Source: Verrucomicrobiota bacterium
GTDB lineage: Bacteria > Verrucomicrobiota > Verrucomicrobiia > Limisphaerales > UBA1319
Assembly: GCA_022709905.1 (NCBI GenBank)
Contig: JAKLHY010000003.1
Location: 62,001-126,000 of the forward strand
DNA: 64,000 bases
Direction: 5' to 3'
Below the pieces are notes generated by a model. That model was not told where the DNA came from. It saw only the letters and a program-made list of their open reading frames with translations, and searched no databases. Of this stretch, positions 33,877-44,270 are shown one piece after another (positions within the stretch are counted from its first letter, which is position 1; the number at the start of each line of letters is the position of its first letter). Made by a program: the position numbers and the translations under genes.

Positions 33877-34290
33877 TCACTTCGGAGCACCGTGCTCGCT
33901 CATTTTTTGGCCTCGCAGCCATTCGCGGTCCTTTTTAAACTCGTCAAGGGTGGCTGAGAAAGGGGCTGGCCCCTGTTTGAACCGCTTGTGGAATTGCCAG
34001 TATGCAATTCCAGCTGCAGCCAGCAGAATCAGGCTCAGTCCGATCAGCCCCACGATTTGTCCCAGTTGCCATGCCACCACGGCAAGGGTCAGCACTAACA
34101 TGGCCAGCGCGACCGTGCATAAGGCGACTACAGCACCGAACCATACCCCCAGACGCATCCATCGATGCTTCTCCTCCTGGAGTTCGACGGAAAAAAGCTG
34201 CAACCTGTTCTGCAACAACCCGAGAACGGTGTCGCCTAACCGCCGGACCGTGTCGCTTAATCCTCCTGTTGTGGGTTCGGAATCCGGCAT
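33877..34290 (-). CDS. Phage-holin/YqjE-family (holin superfamily III) membrane protein
   Basis: 137 aa. An amphipathic start (SDTVRRLGDTVLGLLQNRLQ) is followed by two membrane spans (LGVWFGAVVALCTVALAMLV and GLIGLSLILLAAAGIAYW) and a basic tail. LLQNRLQLFSVELQEEKHR is the hallmark of YqjE-type proteins, which are linked to envelope stress and stationary phase. The flanking DUF883 and YqjK-like genes have gaps of 3 bp, so they form one transcript. Confidence 0.75.
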   Translation of the reverse strand: MPDSEPTTGGLSDTVRRLGDTVLGLLQNRLQLFSVELQEEKHRWMRLGVWFGAVVALCTVALAMLVLTLAVVAWQLGQIVGLIGLSLILLAAAGIAYWQFHKRFKQGPAPFSATLDEFKKDREWLRGQKMSEHGAPK

Positions 34291-34293
34291 GGA

Positions 34294-34629
34294 TTATTTG
34301 CGACCAACCAGGACGCCAATCAACAAACCCAATCCAAAGGCCAGCCCGATCGACTCATAGGGATGTGACCTTATCGCCATGTCGGCTTTCCGGGCGGCGT
34401 CTTTGGCGCTGGCCAAGGCGCGTTCTTCCATTTGCTGACAACTCGCCTTGGCTCGTTCCAGGGCTGAAGCGAGCTTTGATCGCGCTTCCTTGGTTTTTTC
34501 ACTGACGTCACCGGCTGTGACTTTAAGCAATTCCTCGGCATCACGAGCCAGCGATTTTAAGTCTTCCATGATCCGCTCACGGGCGACCTCGTTTTGGGCG
34601 CGTTCCATATTATCAAAATGGGTTTCCAT
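34294..34629 (-). CDS. DUF883 / ElaB-YqjD-family membrane protein
   Basis: 111 aa. Helical N-terminal region (ERIMEDLKSLARDAEELLKV, then EKTKEARSKLASALERAKA) followed by IRSHPYESIGLAFGLGLLIG and VLVGRK, the C-terminal tail anchor that defines DUF883. Enterobacterial members attach inactive ribosomes to the membrane in stationary phase. It is the first gene of the set. Confidence 0.88.
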   Translation of the reverse strand: METHFDNMERAQNEVARERIMEDLKSLARDAEELLKVTAGDVSEKTKEARSKLASALERAKASCQQMEERALASAKDAARKADMAIRSHPYESIGLAFGLGLLIGVLVGRK

Positions 34630-35090
34630 AAGCTGTTTCCTGTTTGTGAGTGATCGTTATGTCGTTATGACCAAGCCAATATGGCCTCATTCCGGGCTTT
34701 TGCCGAGAGAAATATACAGGAGAAGAATCCATCGACAATAACCGGTCACAAAATCCAAATCGGAGCCCTCCGTGAGTCTATCTGACCCCAACAACGCTGG
34801 CCGTGTATCAAGATAGACCTACAGATTCTCAAATCTGGATACTCCACAAGGGTGTAATCTCCGCTGTTCATCAGCTGGCATGATTTGAAATCGAGCGCGC
34901 GACCGGCACGAAGATCATGGTCTTGAGAAGCTTAGGTGATTGATCCATTGTGCTGAAACCCAATTCAATCATCTGCAAGGCATGATTTGTGCTAGCCCCT
35001 CCATCTTTAAATACTCGAGGAGCCAGGTTCCTCTGAGAAAGCAGACCAGGATGCATCCTGAGGATGCCGTAGTCCTGGAAGATTTTGGGG
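34630..35090. other. Intergenic stretch, no supported gene
   Basis: This holds the divergent leaders of the DUF883 operon and the GspC-like gene. Short frames exist on both strands, including one reaching 35173 on the minus strand that overlaps the start of the GspC-like gene, but none has family motifs. I see no terminator or RNA gene. Confidence 0.5.
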
Positions 35091-35657
35091 ATGTGTAACT
35101 TGACGACTTTTTGTTGCATGACGGCTGCGATGGTGATTGCTGATACAACCGGTCGGAACCCCGCTGCAATCAAGACAGGAACATCCGCTAGTTCATGTCG
35201 ATTCCTGGGGCGGTTTCTCCGCTGGATTGTGATCGTTGGAATCGGCGCATTTTTCTACAATCAATACCGCAAGGGCGAGCCGCTTATTCCAGGGCTCCAT
35301 GTCACGCAACTTACCCGGCCACAGTTAATTGAAGGAGCTAAAGACCGAACTGGCTCGGGATGGGTCGACCGGGCCATCGGCCGGGATTCCACCAACCAAG
35401 GCACGCCAACTGCCGTCAAGAAGCAAATTCCCTTGAAGGAGATGCCCAGGCTAGAGGGAATTCTCTACACGAAGTCGAATCCCGTCGCGATCATCAATGG
35501 CGAACGCTTAACACAGGGAGAGTCTTTCCACTGTGCGCTTTCTCGCGGCACGATCGCTGTCACGCTGGCGGAAATCCACCCTGGCAGCGTCTTAATCCAG
35601 GCGCCAGATTACCTTCCTGTCACGCTGAATATGGGCGGAGTGGGGAATATGCCTTAG
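35091..35657 (+). CDS. GspC/PulC-like inner-membrane protein
   Basis: 188 aa from ATG 35091, which has GGAAG 9 bp upstream; starts at 35118 and 35130 are also possible. A membrane segment (FLRWIVIVGIGAFFYNQYRK) is followed by a linker and a small beta domain (LEGILYTKSNPVAIINGERL, then LAEIHPGSVLIQAPDYLPV) that resembles the homology region of type II secretion protein C. It could link an inner-membrane platform to an outer-membrane secretin, but no other secretion gene is adjacent. Its stop TAG lies in the duplicated target site of a MITE relative. Confidence 0.55.
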   Translation: MCNLTTFCCMTAAMVIADTTGRNPAAIKTGTSASSCRFLGRFLRWIVIVGIGAFFYNQYRKGEPLIPGLHVTQLTRPQLIEGAKDRTGSGWVDRAIGRDSTNQGTPTAVKKQIPLKEMPRLEGILYTKSNPVAIINGERLTQGESFHCALSRGTIAVTLAEIHPGSVLIQAPDYLPVTLNMGGVGNMP

Positions 35658-35703
35658 GGTTTATTCAAAAATAACCCGAAGTTATTTTTGAACAGACCCT
35701 TAG
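35653..35703. mobile_element. 41-bp MITE derivative between convergent stop codons, possible bidirectional terminator
   Basis: CTTAG (35653-35657 and 35699-35703) flanks a 41-bp palindromic core starting GGTTTATTCAAAAATAAC and ending in its imperfect complement (17 of 19 pairs, loop CCGAA). The right arm matches the right end of the 271-bp MITE at 6468-6738 and uses the same target motif. The left CTTAG supplies the TAG of the GspC-like gene, and the right one supplies, on the other strand, the TAA of the prepilin-like gene. The hairpin with A/T-rich arms could stop transcription from both sides. Confidence 0.7.
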
Positions 35704-36578
35704 CGGATTCTGCGGGTTGTGTGTTCCCACAGCCAGAGCACATCCTTGTTATTGGCTTGGCTTACGGTTTGGACTGTGGTCTTTCTGATGGGGGGGGTGG
35801 TGCGCGCATCCGTCCATTTCTTGATTTCCGAATGGCCATCGGCAAAGGCGAAACCACAGGCTTTGTTGTGGTAACTGGCCGGGAAGTCAGGGAGCGCGGC
35901 GCTGGCCGCGTTGGGATAACCGCGCATGTCGACACAGAAGAATCCGTCGTTAATGCTGTCCGGATGCTCGTCGACGAGAACCCAAGTCATGGACGGGCCG
36001 GGATCCACGATGTCGGAGGACTTGAGATACGCGCGAAACTCGGTGCCTCCAAACCAGGTGTGAACCCCCTCATTCATCCCCATCCAGGAGTTCATGGACA
36101 TGCTGCGCGTCCGGGCGATGCTTTGGCCTCGATATGGACCTGCCGTTGGCTTGACCCTGATGGGATCCGCCGGACACTTATAGATGGCCGCGGCGGCGCC
36201 GGCGTAGGGCCAGATGGCGCCCTGCATGATGGTATTTGTGGAATCCCAGTTCTGGGCGTTGGCGTTGTTGAAATCGAGGATGCCGTGGACCCAGGCGTAT
36301 TTATAGTTCTTGTTGGACGGAGTCTCATCGACGTAGGCGAACGGCAGATTATCGTTGCTGTCCTCGACATATAAACGCCAAGCCAGCATCAACTGACGCG
36401 AGTTGTTCATGCAGGAAATGCCTTGTCCCTTGGCCTTGGCCTTGCCCAAGGCCGGAAGAAGCATCCCGGCCAGAATCGCAATAATCGCGATGACCACCAA
36501 AAGTTCAATTAAGGTAAAAGCCGTGATGGCGATATGAGAAGGCCTTCCTGGCGCTGGATTTCCACGTTGTTTCATCAT
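35700..36578 (-). CDS. Type IV prepilin-like protein (DUF1559-type)
   Basis: 292 aa. The N-terminal [19 protein letters not shown], then [17 protein letters not shown], is the class III prepilin signal with Glu at position +5. It is followed by a globular domain ([27 protein letters not shown]) and the H-x-DG type ending [15 protein letters not shown]. Large families of these pseudopilin-like proteins with C-terminal H-x9-DG motifs are typical of Verrucomicrobiota and Planctomycetes; their role is probably surface or secretion-related and most are unlinked to pilus operons. It converges on the GspC-like gene with a MITE derivative between the stops. Confidence 0.88.
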   Translation of the reverse strand: MMKQRGNPAPGRPSHIAITAFTLIELLVVIAIIAILAGMLLPALGKAKAKGQGISCMNNSRQLMLAWRLYVEDSNDNLPFAYVDETPSNKNYKYAWVHGILDFNNANAQNWDSTNTIMQGAIWPYAGAAAAIYKCPADPIRVKPTAGPYRGQSIARTRSMSMNSWMGMNEGVHTWFGGTEFRAYLKSSDIVDPGPSMTWVLVDEHPDSINDGFFCVDMRGYPNAASAALPDFPASYHNKACGFAFADGHSEIKKWTDARTTPPIRKTTVQTVSQANNKDVLWLWEHTTRRIR

Positions 36579-36895
36579 GGGAATGTCTCGGTTAAGTTAA
36601 AGTTGCGCCATGGCGTTTCTGGACGGAAACGCATCCGGGGCGGAAGCCACAGGTCATCTCCTGACATCGATTGTGTCTGCAGCCGTCGTCTTCGGAGTGA
36701 CACTGGCGGATTGGCAACCGCGTAGGCCAATGTTCCAAGCCATGGATCATGAAGCTAATTAAAACCTACTCGAGACAGAATTCAAGCCTTTGGATGCATT
36801 TCCGTCTTGCGCGGATCGATCCTTGCCAGAAAGAAGGCGCGGGTGGAGGATGAGGAAGAACCGGCGCCTCGGCGCGGATCAGTCAACGCGATTCA
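36579..36895. other. Intergenic stretch between divergent genes, no supported gene
   Basis: Holds the promoters of the prepilin-like gene and rnr. Nothing with coding character or strong dyad symmetry was seen. AT-rich sequence near 36750-36780 could be a promoter, without a clear consensus. Confidence 0.4.
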
Positions 36896-39061
36896 ATGGA
36901 ACAGAAGATCATCAGCCTGCTGGAGCGGCCTGGAAACTTGCCGCTAAGTGTTGTCGACATCCTGCGGCAGTTGCGCCTGCCCGCCTCTCGCCAATCCGAG
37001 ATCCTTCGAGTTCTGCGTTCTCTGGAAGAGTCTGGCCGGGTTGCCCGGATCAAAGGTCATCGTTTTATTCAGCCGCGAGAGGCTGATCTGATTCCCGGCC
37101 GGATTCGGATGAACCGCTGGGGCAAGGGATACCTCCAGCCTGACGATCCCTCTTTGAAGGAGATCATGATCCCGGAAAACGCCACCGCAACAGCCTTGCA
37201 CGAGGATCGTGTGCTGGTGAGACGGGATGCAAGACCCAAAACTCCGCGCCGCCCGGGCGACGAGAACACCGGCGCGGTGGTTCGAGTTCTGGAACGTTAT
37301 CGCAGCCGGATCGTGGGGACCCTGCAGCGGAGCCGTCAGTTTCATTACGTCGTGCCCGACGATCCCCGTTATGCGCACGATGTCTACGTGCCCCCGCCCG
37401 AGGGCGCCTTCAAGCTGGCTCGAGTCGGCGACAAAGTCGTCGTGGAACTGCGCGGTTGGGAATCGCGTCACACCAATCCCGAAGGCCGCATTGTCGAAAT
37501 CCTGGGATCCCCCAATGCCCAAGGAGTCGATATGCTTTCGGTTTTGCGCCATCATGGTCTTCCGCTCCGTTTTCCAAAGACCGTCCTGCAGCAGGCCCGG
37601 CTGGCGGGCCATGCGGTGGGCTCCCATGATCGTGCCGGCCGCGCCGACTGCCGTCATCACCCGGTCATCACCATTGATCCAGAGGATGCCAAGGATTTTG
37701 ACGATGCTTTCTGTTTGGAGCGGGTGGACGCCCGTCGTTGGCGGCTTTGGATCCACATCGCGGACGTCTCGCATTATGTGAAGCCCGACACGGCCCTGGA
37801 TCGCGAGGCGCGCGAGCGCGGCAACTCCACCTACCTGGTCGACCGGGTTATCCCCATGCTTCCCGAGGCCTTAAGCAACGAGCTTTGTTCGCTCCAGCCA
37901 GGCGTGGACCGCCTCACCAAGTGCGTGGAGTGCCTCCTGGCAGACGATGGTCGCTTGCTGCAATCGCGGTTTTACTCCGCAGTCATTCATTCACAACGCC
38001 GATTTTCATACCCGGAGGTCATGTCGATCCTCCAGCGCAAACCCGATGAGCCTCTCGATCAGATGCTGCATCACGCCCATCAACTCGCTCAACGCGTCCG
38101 CCGCCGCCGTTTTCAGGCCGGCTCCCTCGATCTGGATTTCCCCGAGTCAAAAATCCACCTGGACGAACGCGGACGCGTGGCGCGCATCGAGACCGTCGTG
38201 AATGACGCATCGCATCAGCTGATCGAGGAATTCATGCTGCTGGCGAATGAAGCGGTCGCCACACGCCTTCTCGACCTGCGACGACCGACGATCCACCGGA
38301 TTCATGAGCAGCCGGAGGACGAACGCCTGCGCGAATTCCGGGAGGAAGTGTTGAGCCACCAAATCCCTTGCGGAAACCTCAGCCGGCGGGAAGAAGTCCA
38401 GAAGCTGTTGCACCGGCTTGGACGTTTGCCCATCGGGCCTGCCCTGAAAATCGGTTTTCTCAAATCTCTCATGCGTGCCCGCTACGCTGTGGAACCCCTC
38501 GGCCATTACGGCCTGGCAAAAGCCAAATACACCCACTTCACCTCTCCCATCCGCCGTTACGCCGACCTCATTGTCCATCGCACTTTGTTTCAAAATACCG
38601 GCCTGCCGGTTTCGGCCCTCAAACAGACCGCCGAACACCTCTCAATCACCGAACGCAATTCCGCCGATGCCGAACGCGACAGCAAAGAAACCAAACTGTT
38701 TGCCTTCCTGAAGGCCCAGCTTCGTTCCGGCCAACCCCAGCGTTATTCCGCCCTGATTACCGACGTGCGCAATTTCGGCTTTTTCGTTAATGTGCCGGAA
38801 ATTGCCCTCGGAGGTCTGGTGCACCTCTCCAGCCTCGAAGACGATTTCTTCCAATTCGATTCCAGACGAAATCAGTTGGTGGGGCGCCGCTTTCGACGTG
38901 TCCTCCGCCTCGGCGACCCTATCCAAGTCCAGGTCCACCGAGTCGATCCCTTTAAGAAACAGGTCGATTTCCTGCTTGTTTCACAACCACAGCCCCATTC
39001 CCCCCACCGCTCAAAGCGTCAATCGCAGAAACCTACGACCGGTCCATCAACACCACACTAA
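36896..39061 (+). CDS. rnr: Ribonuclease R (RNB-family 3'-5' exoribonuclease)
   Basis: 721 aa. An N-terminal winged helix (LPLSVVDILRQLRLPASRQS, then RVLRSLEESGRVARIKGHRF) is followed by cold-shock-like OB domains (to about 210), the RNB catalytic domain with VITIDPEDAKDFDDAF (catalytic aspartates at 261-270), LWIHIADVSHYV, VDRVIPMLPEALSN and LAKAKYTHFTSPIRRYADL, and a C-terminal S1 domain (YSALITDVRNFGFFVNVPEI). It degrades structured RNA from the 3' end and takes part in rRNA quality control and tmRNA-linked decay. It is somewhat shorter than the 800-aa enterobacterial enzyme because the lysine-rich C-terminal tail is reduced. It is a stand-alone transcript. Confidence 0.96.
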   Translation: MEQKIISLLERPGNLPLSVVDILRQLRLPASRQSEILRVLRSLEESGRVARIKGHRFIQPREADLIPGRIRMNRWGKGYLQPDDPSLKEIMIPENATATALHEDRVLVRRDARPKTPRRPGDENTGAVVRVLERYRSRIVGTLQRSRQFHYVVPDDPRYAHDVYVPPPEGAFKLARVGDKVVVELRGWESRHTNPEGRIVEILGSPNAQGVDMLSVLRHHGLPLRFPKTVLQQARLAGHAVGSHDRAGRADCRHHPVITIDPEDAKDFDDAFCLERVDARRWRLWIHIADVSHYVKPDTALDREARERGNSTYLVDRVIPMLPEALSNELCSLQPGVDRLTKCVECLLADDGRLLQSRFYSAVIHSQRRFSYPEVMSILQRKPDEPLDQMLHHAHQLAQRVRRRRFQAGSLDLDFPESKIHLDERGRVARIETVVNDASHQLIEEFMLLANEAVATRLLDLRRPTIHRIHEQPEDERLREFREEVLSHQIPCGNLSRREEVQKLLHRLGRLPIGPALKIGFLKSLMRARYAVEPLGHYGLAKAKYTHFTSPIRRYADLIVHRTLFQNTGLPVSALKQTAEHLSITERNSADAERDSKETKLFAFLKAQLRSGQPQRYSALITDVRNFGFFVNVPEIALGGLVHLSSLEDDFFQFDSRRNQLVGRRFRRVLRLGDPIQVQVHRVDPFKKQVDFLLVSQPQPHSPHRSKRQSQKPTTGPSTPH

Positions 39062-39418
39062 TCCCAAAGCGATCCTCCCCTGGGGATAGCTCTTACCTCT
39101 TGACTCGCACTCCCATTGGCAAGGTTACCCCGCCGATTTTTTCCGGTTTCCCAATAGTGGGACTGCGAATTCCCATAGACGAACAGCTTCCGAAATCCTG
39201 GGGCATGAACCGCTGACTCGTCCCTCCATTCCCTGCAGCCATCTCCATCAACATCCAAAGTTGACATAATAACGTATCTTATTAATAAAGAGATTATTAC
39301 GATAGGAATTTCGCTGGGAGCTTGGCTGGTTTGAAACTGAACTCACACCCCAACACTTGCCATGGCACGGGACATGCGTTGGACACGTCTGGAAGGCATG
39401 GGAAACGAATCGATCATT
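39062..39418. other. Intergenic leader of the permease array
   Basis: Carries a strong promoter-like sequence (listed separately) and an AT-rich stretch 39266-39305, unusual for this GC-rich region. An in-frame upstream ATG at 39362 would lengthen the first permease by 19 residues without conserved character. Confidence 0.45.
39261..39288 (+). promoter_or_regulatory. Sigma-70-like promoter of the permease array
   Basis: TTGACA at 39261-39266, a 16-bp spacer and TAATAA at 39283-39288. The first permease start is 130 bp downstream. It is one of the best consensus matches in the window. Confidence 0.5.
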
Positions 39419-41815
39419 ATGATAAGTGATATCCCATACGTTTTGCGACAATTGCGCAAAAACCCGGGTTTCACGGCGGTAGCGGTCTTGACGCTGGCGC
39501 TGGGCATTGCCGCAAATATTGTCATATTTAGTTTTTTCAATGCGTTCTATCTGCGTCCGTTTCCATTTGTCGATGCGGATAGGTTGGTGGACTTGGATGA
39601 GACGGCCCCGCGCTGGAATCTGGAGTACACCGGCTTGTCTTATCGGGAATTTGCGGGGTGGCGGGAGCTGAACCGTTCGTTTGACGGCATGGCGGCGTGG
39701 GTTTACGAAAACTACAATATTGCGTTCGACGGATCCGTCGATCGTGTTCGAGGCGGGCGGGTGACGCACGAGATAACATCTGTTTTGGGGATCAAGCCTG
39801 TCTTGGGGCGGTCCTTCACGGCGGAGGAAGACCGTCCTGGGGGCGCCAAAGTCGCCTTGTTGGGGAATGGGTATTGGGTGCGGCAATTTGGGGGACGCAA
39901 GGACGTGCTGGGGCAGACCCTGAAGTTGAATCATGAACCGTGCATGATCGTGGGAGTATTGCCGCCGGACAAGGACCTGCTGGTCGAAGCGGATCTTTGG
40001 GTGCCTCTGGCCGCTGATCCGCGGGTGCATCAAGGGTGGTTCCTGCATGGGGTCGGGCGGTTGCGGAAAGGAATGACGTTAAACATGGCGCGGGAGGACT
40101 TGGCCCGGGTCCACCAGAACCTGAAAGCAGACCAACGGGCCAACGAGAATACTTTTCCAAAGCTCACACCCCTGAGCGAAAGGTTTTTCGGTGGGGCCCG
40201 ACTGGTGATTCGGGTTTTGCTCGGGGCCGTGGGCGTGGTGCTGCTGATTGCGTGCAGCAACGTGGCGGCTCTGATGCTGGCACGCGGATTGGCCCGGTCC
40301 CGGGAGCTTGGTCTGCGGATATCCCTGGGAGCTTCATCTCGACGGATCGCGGGATTGATTGGGATCGAAAGCGTGATCCTGGCGGGAGCGGGGGGAGCGT
40401 TGGGGATCTATGGGGGGTATTGGGGACTTCAGGTGCTGCTGAGTTGCATCAGACAGCAACCGCCACGATGGCTGTGCTTTGGTTTCGATTGGCGAACCGG
40501 GTTGTTTGCGGCGAGCATGATGTTGCTCTCCGCGTTTCTGGGGGCCTGGCCGGTCATTCGGTCCGCCGCGCGCATGGACCTGCATGAAACGCTGCAGTCG
40601 TCCCCCCAGCAATCAACAACCTCAAGCGGCCGACGCCGGACGATGCACGCCCTGGTTGTCAGCGAGGTGGCGCTGACGTTGGTGCTGATGGCCCAGGAGG
40701 CCTTGTTGCTGCAAGCCTTTCGTCTGTTGCAGCGGACCGATCCGGGCTATCGCCCTGAAAATGTCTTGGCCTATGAACTCGCGCTGCCTGCCTCCAAATA
40801 CGACTCGAGCGCGGCGGTCCGGGCCTTTTTCGAGGACCATCTCGAACGCGTGCGCGCTCTGCCCGGCGTGACCGCCGCCAGCGCGGTCAATGTTCCGCCC
40901 CTTAGCGGGCATTCGGGAAATTTCTACACGGTTGAAGACGCGCCGCCCAAGGGACCGAACGATCCGGATCCCGTGGTGCTCCAGCGGGTCGCCTTTCCGG
41001 GATACTTCGAAACCATGGGGATCTCGCTGGTTGCCGGTCGCACTTTCGATAAACAGGACGGTTCGAGCGACGGCGCGCGGGCGGTGATCGTGAATGAGAT
41101 CTTCGCGCAACGATTCTGGCCCAACCAGGATCCCATCGGCCGACGCATGAGCCACCGACATCCCAACGCGCCCTGGATGACTGTTGTCGGCGTGGTCCGC
41201 GACGTCAAACACTACGGTGTCGATCAACCCATGATTCCGGGAGTTTACATTCCCTTTGCCCAGGACGTGCATCGCGGCATGTCCATCGTTCTTCGCAGCG
41301 TAACCCCTCCCGCCGCTCTGGTGCCGGTGATTCGCGATCGGGTGCGTGAAACCGATCCCGATCTGGCCGTGTTCGGTGTGGTGACCATGAAAGAGCAGCT
41401 GGCGCAATCCCTTTGGATCCGGCGGCTGACGGCATCGCTTCTGGGCATCTTTGCCGGAACGGCTTTGCTGATGGCGTTGGGCGGCATTTATGGAGTGTTT
41501 TCCTACATCATCAACCGGCGCACCCAAGAGTTTGGCATCCGGCTGGCGCTGGGGGGGCAACAGCGCGACATCCTCTGGCTTGTGGCGCGGCAGGGGTTGA
41601 TCCTGTCCGGTCTGGGGATCGGGATGGGCCTGATTGTGGCTTTGGCAACGACTCCACTGATGCGCGGATTGCTTTTCGGCGTCAGCCCCGTTGATCCGTT
41701 CACCTTTATCGCTGTGAGTCTGTTTCTAACCGGGATCGCCCTCGCAGCCTGTTGGATTCCTGCTCGACGCGCAGCCAAGGCTGATCCGATCGTGGCGCTC
41801 AGGTATGATGGGTGA
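39419..41815 (+). CDS. ADOP-type permease 1 (MacB/FtsX-like, no prefix domain)
   Basis: About 798 aa from ATG 39419; the longer frame from 39362 is possible. It starts directly with the permease block [20 protein letters not shown] and first membrane helix ([20 protein letters not shown]), then the first MacB-type periplasmic domain, three helices with an FtsX domain (VLLGAVGVVLLIACSNVAAL), a central helix, a second periplasmic domain and a second FtsX block (IYGVFSYIINRRTQEFGIRL), ending [18 protein letters not shown]. The family is the acidobacterial duplicated orphan permease, distantly related to MacB and LolCE. No ATPase is encoded near it. It resembles permease 6 (51992-54628) more than its neighbours: LRPFPFV, RLVDL, APRWNLE and GVLPPDK recur there. 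Its stop overlaps the next start by 11 bp. Confidence 0.85.
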   Translation: MISDIPYVLRQLRKNPGFTAVAVLTLALGIAANIVIFSFFNAFYLRPFPFVDADRLVDLDETAPRWNLEYTGLSYREFAGWRELNRSFDGMAAWVYENYNIAFDGSVDRVRGGRVTHEITSVLGIKPVLGRSFTAEEDRPGGAKVALLGNGYWVRQFGGRKDVLGQTLKLNHEPCMIVGVLPPDKDLLVEADLWVPLAADPRVHQGWFLHGVGRLRKGMTLNMAREDLARVHQNLKADQRANENTFPKLTPLSERFFGGARLVIRVLLGAVGVVLLIACSNVAALMLARGLARSRELGLRISLGASSRRIAGLIGIESVILAGAGGALGIYGGYWGLQVLLSCIRQQPPRWLCFGFDWRTGLFAASMMLLSAFLGAWPVIRSAARMDLHETLQSSPQQSTTSSGRRRTMHALVVSEVALTLVLMAQEALLLQAFRLLQRTDPGYRPENVLAYELALPASKYDSSAAVRAFFEDHLERVRALPGVTAASAVNVPPLSGHSGNFYTVEDAPPKGPNDPDPVVLQRVAFPGYFETMGISLVAGRTFDKQDGSSDGARAVIVNEIFAQRFWPNQDPIGRRMSHRHPNAPWMTVVGVVRDVKHYGVDQPMIPGVYIPFAQDVHRGMSIVLRSVTPPAALVPVIRDRVRETDPDLAVFGVVTMKEQLAQSLWIRRLTASLLGIFAGTALLMALGGIYGVFSYIINRRTQEFGIRLALGGQQRDILWLVARQGLILSGLGIGMGLIVALATTPLMRGLLFGVSPVDPFTFIAVSLFLTGIALAACWIPARRAAKADPIVALRYDG

Positions 41816-44249
41816 AGGTATGCTCGCTCTTCGATTCGCCTTTCGCCAATTGCGGAAAAATCCGGGCTACACAGTCCTGGCAAGTGCGACACTTGCCCTT
41901 GGCATTGGAGCAAATACCGCTCTATTCAGTGCATTCAAGGCATTGGTTCTCGAGCCGCTGCCCTATCCGGATCCACTGCGTCTTGTGCATGTCTGGAAAT
42001 CCGATGTCAAGATTAAGGACACCATGCCTCTGTCGGGACTGGACTACCTGGATCTTAGGGAACAAAGCGCTTGTTTTGAAGCCCTGGGGCTGTACGCTCC
42101 CTGGCGATTCAACTTGGGCGGAAACAATCCTGTCCAGGTTCAAGGCATTCGCTGCACAGCGGGTACGTTACTTGCGATGGGAATCCCTCCTGCGTTGGGA
42201 CGATGGTTTACCGAGGCGGAGGAACAAGACGCCTCGCGTCGCGTCGTGGTTTTGACCCACCAGCTCTGGCGGGAACGTTATTCCGGCGATCCCCAGCTCG
42301 TTGGCCAAACCATCATCCTCAATGGTGAATCCCACGAGGTCGTGGGCATTACCCCGCCCGGTTTTCAGTTGCTTTCGCCTTGGTATCGTGGGGGCACCTA
42401 TGATCTATACGCTCCCCTGGTTGTTTCCCGCGATGAAACCTCCCGTAATTGGAACCAATATCTTGCATTAGGCCGGTTAAAGCGACAGGGATCTTTTTTG
42501 AAGGACTTACGCGGTGCTGTGGCAGAACTGCACACGGTCGGTGTTCGGGTGGCAAGGGCTCATCCCCAAACACACTCCGATACGACGTTCCAGCCTGTTC
42601 CCCTCCTGGCGCACACTGCCGGAGGCAGCATCTTGGGGCGGCTTCTCTTTTTGTTATTCACAACGGGATTGGTCCTGCTGGCTGCCTGCGCCAACGTTGC
42701 CGGCATGTCACTTGCCAAGGGGGCTGGCCGACAAGCGGAGGTGGCGGTGCGCTTTGCGTTAGGCGCGTCGCGGGGGCACATCGTGCGGCAGTGGCTGTGG
42801 GAAAGTTTGTTGCTCGCCCTGCTTGGCGGAGTATTGGGCGTCGGCCTCGCCGCCACAACGATCGAGTCGATGCGAGCTTTGCTGCCGGTTGATCTTCAGC
42901 GGATCGGGAACATTCGGATGGATATTTGGGTGTTGATGTTCAGCCTGCTGCTTTCGGCGATCGTCGCCCTGATTGCCGGGCTCATCCCAGCGCTGACGGT
43001 GTCGCGCGCGCGGCCGATCGGGGTCCTCAAGGGCGGCGCTTTAGTCGGCGGTTTTGGGGGCTCGGCAAGCTGGCGTCTGCTGCCACGGCTGGCGGTAGCT
43101 CAATTGGCGGTGGCCGTCTTGTTAGCCAACCTGGCAATTCTCATGTTCACCAGCTATCGCAAGATGCTCCATACGCCTAAAGGATTCGAGGGGGAACGCG
43201 TTCTCACCGCCAACCTTGAGTTGTGGGGCAAACGCTACGCAACCCTGGAAAACCGGATCCTCTTTTGGCGTCAGCTGGCGGAAAAGGCCGAAGCACTGCC
43301 CGGCGTCAATCGTGTTGGTTTAACGACCAAACTTCCCCTTGAAGGAGGATGGAACTGCGGTGTTCTGGTGGATGGCGAGATCTTTGATCACTCAGCCAAA
43401 CGTCCCTTGGTGGAAACGTCGTGGATTTCGCCCGGGTATTTCGAAGCGATGGGCATCCCGCTGCTCTCCGGCCGGACCCTCCGACCTCCGTTTGGCACGG
43501 CCAATAATCAACAACTTGTGGTCAACCGCGCCTTTGTGGACCGGTTCTGGCCGGGGCAAGACGTGCTGGGTCGGCAGGTGCGGCATAACCATGCCAAGCC
43601 CGAGTGGTCGGGCTCCATTGTGGGCGTCGTTGAGAACGTCTGTCAGCAGGGGGCTGAATTGAAGCCGTTGCCTGAAATTTATTTTGCGTTCGAAGTCGAA
43701 CCCAGGCCCGCTGCCAAACTGATCGTTCACTCGGAAATCGAGCCCGCTCTGCTCGTGAGCCTGCTGCGCCAGGAGATCGCCCGGTTAGACTCGGACCTCC
43801 CCCTGTCGGACATACGCACCATGAACCAAGTCCTCGCGAAATCGACGGCGCAACGCCGATTCGTCACCCTCATGATCCATATCTTCATGGCCGTGACCCT
43901 GCTTTTGGCGCTGACCGGCGTCTATGGCGTGCTGTCCTATCAGGTGGCCCAAAGAACACGCGAGATGGGGATTCGTCTAGCCTTCGGGGCGCCGCGGCGG
44001 ACGATCACCTTGCTGGTTTTTCATCAAGCCTTGCGTATTGGAGGATTGGGAATCGGGATAGGCCTTCTGGGCACCTTTAATGTCGTCTTTGCGCTGAGAC
44101 ACATGCTGTATGGTGTCAGTCCTTTGAACCTGGCAGTCCTGGGAGTTGGGGCTGTCGGGGTGCTGACCATTGCTTTGATTGCCGGCTATCTGCCGGCCCG
44201 CCGCGCAGCCCGGGTGGATCCGGTGGTGGCGCTGCGGTACGAGGGATGA
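41805..44249 (+). CDS. ADOP-type permease 2 (no prefix domain)
   Basis: 814 aa from ATG 41805 (or ATG 41820, [11 protein letters not shown], just after the previous stop). It has the same eight-helix plan as the rest of the array: LTLALG-like first helix ([19 protein letters not shown]), periplasmic domain 1, FtsX 1 with [20 protein letters not shown], a mid helix, periplasmic domain 2 and FtsX 2 with [20 protein letters not shown] and [18 protein letters not shown]. Overlap with permease 1 shows they are co-translated. Without an ATP-binding partner its transport role is unproven; related proteins export or extract lipids, lipoproteins or peptides. Confidence 0.87.
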   Translation: MMGEGMLALRFAFRQLRKNPGYTVLASATLALGIGANTALFSAFKALVLEPLPYPDPLRLVHVWKSDVKIKDTMPLSGLDYLDLREQSACFEALGLYAPWRFNLGGNNPVQVQGIRCTAGTLLAMGIPPALGRWFTEAEEQDASRRVVVLTHQLWRERYSGDPQLVGQTIILNGESHEVVGITPPGFQLLSPWYRGGTYDLYAPLVVSRDETSRNWNQYLALGRLKRQGSFLKDLRGAVAELHTVGVRVARAHPQTHSDTTFQPVPLLAHTAGGSILGRLLFLLFTTGLVLLAACANVAGMSLAKGAGRQAEVAVRFALGASRGHIVRQWLWESLLLALLGGVLGVGLAATTIESMRALLPVDLQRIGNIRMDIWVLMFSLLLSAIVALIAGLIPALTVSRARPIGVLKGGALVGGFGGSASWRLLPRLAVAQLAVAVLLANLAILMFTSYRKMLHTPKGFEGERVLTANLELWGKRYATLENRILFWRQLAEKAEALPGVNRVGLTTKLPLEGGWNCGVLVDGEIFDHSAKRPLVETSWISPGYFEAMGIPLLSGRTLRPPFGTANNQQLVVNRAFVDRFWPGQDVLGRQVRHNHAKPEWSGSIVGVVENVCQQGAELKPLPEIYFAFEVEPRPAAKLIVHSEIEPALLVSLLRQEIARLDSDLPLSDIRTMNQVLAKSTAQRRFVTLMIHIFMAVTLLLALTGVYGVLSYQVAQRTREMGIRLAFGAPRRTITLLVFHQALRIGGLGIGIGLLGTFNVVFALRHMLYGVSPLNLAVLGVGAVGVLTIALIAGYLPARRAARVDPVVALRYEG

Positions 44250-44270
44250 GGGGCGAGAGACAAGACGAAG

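Noticed and set aside
34871..35173. Minus-strand 100-aa frame beside the GspC-like gene
   Set aside because: It overlaps the start of the GspC-like gene and shows no recognised motif; kept as non-coding, though the choice is not certain.
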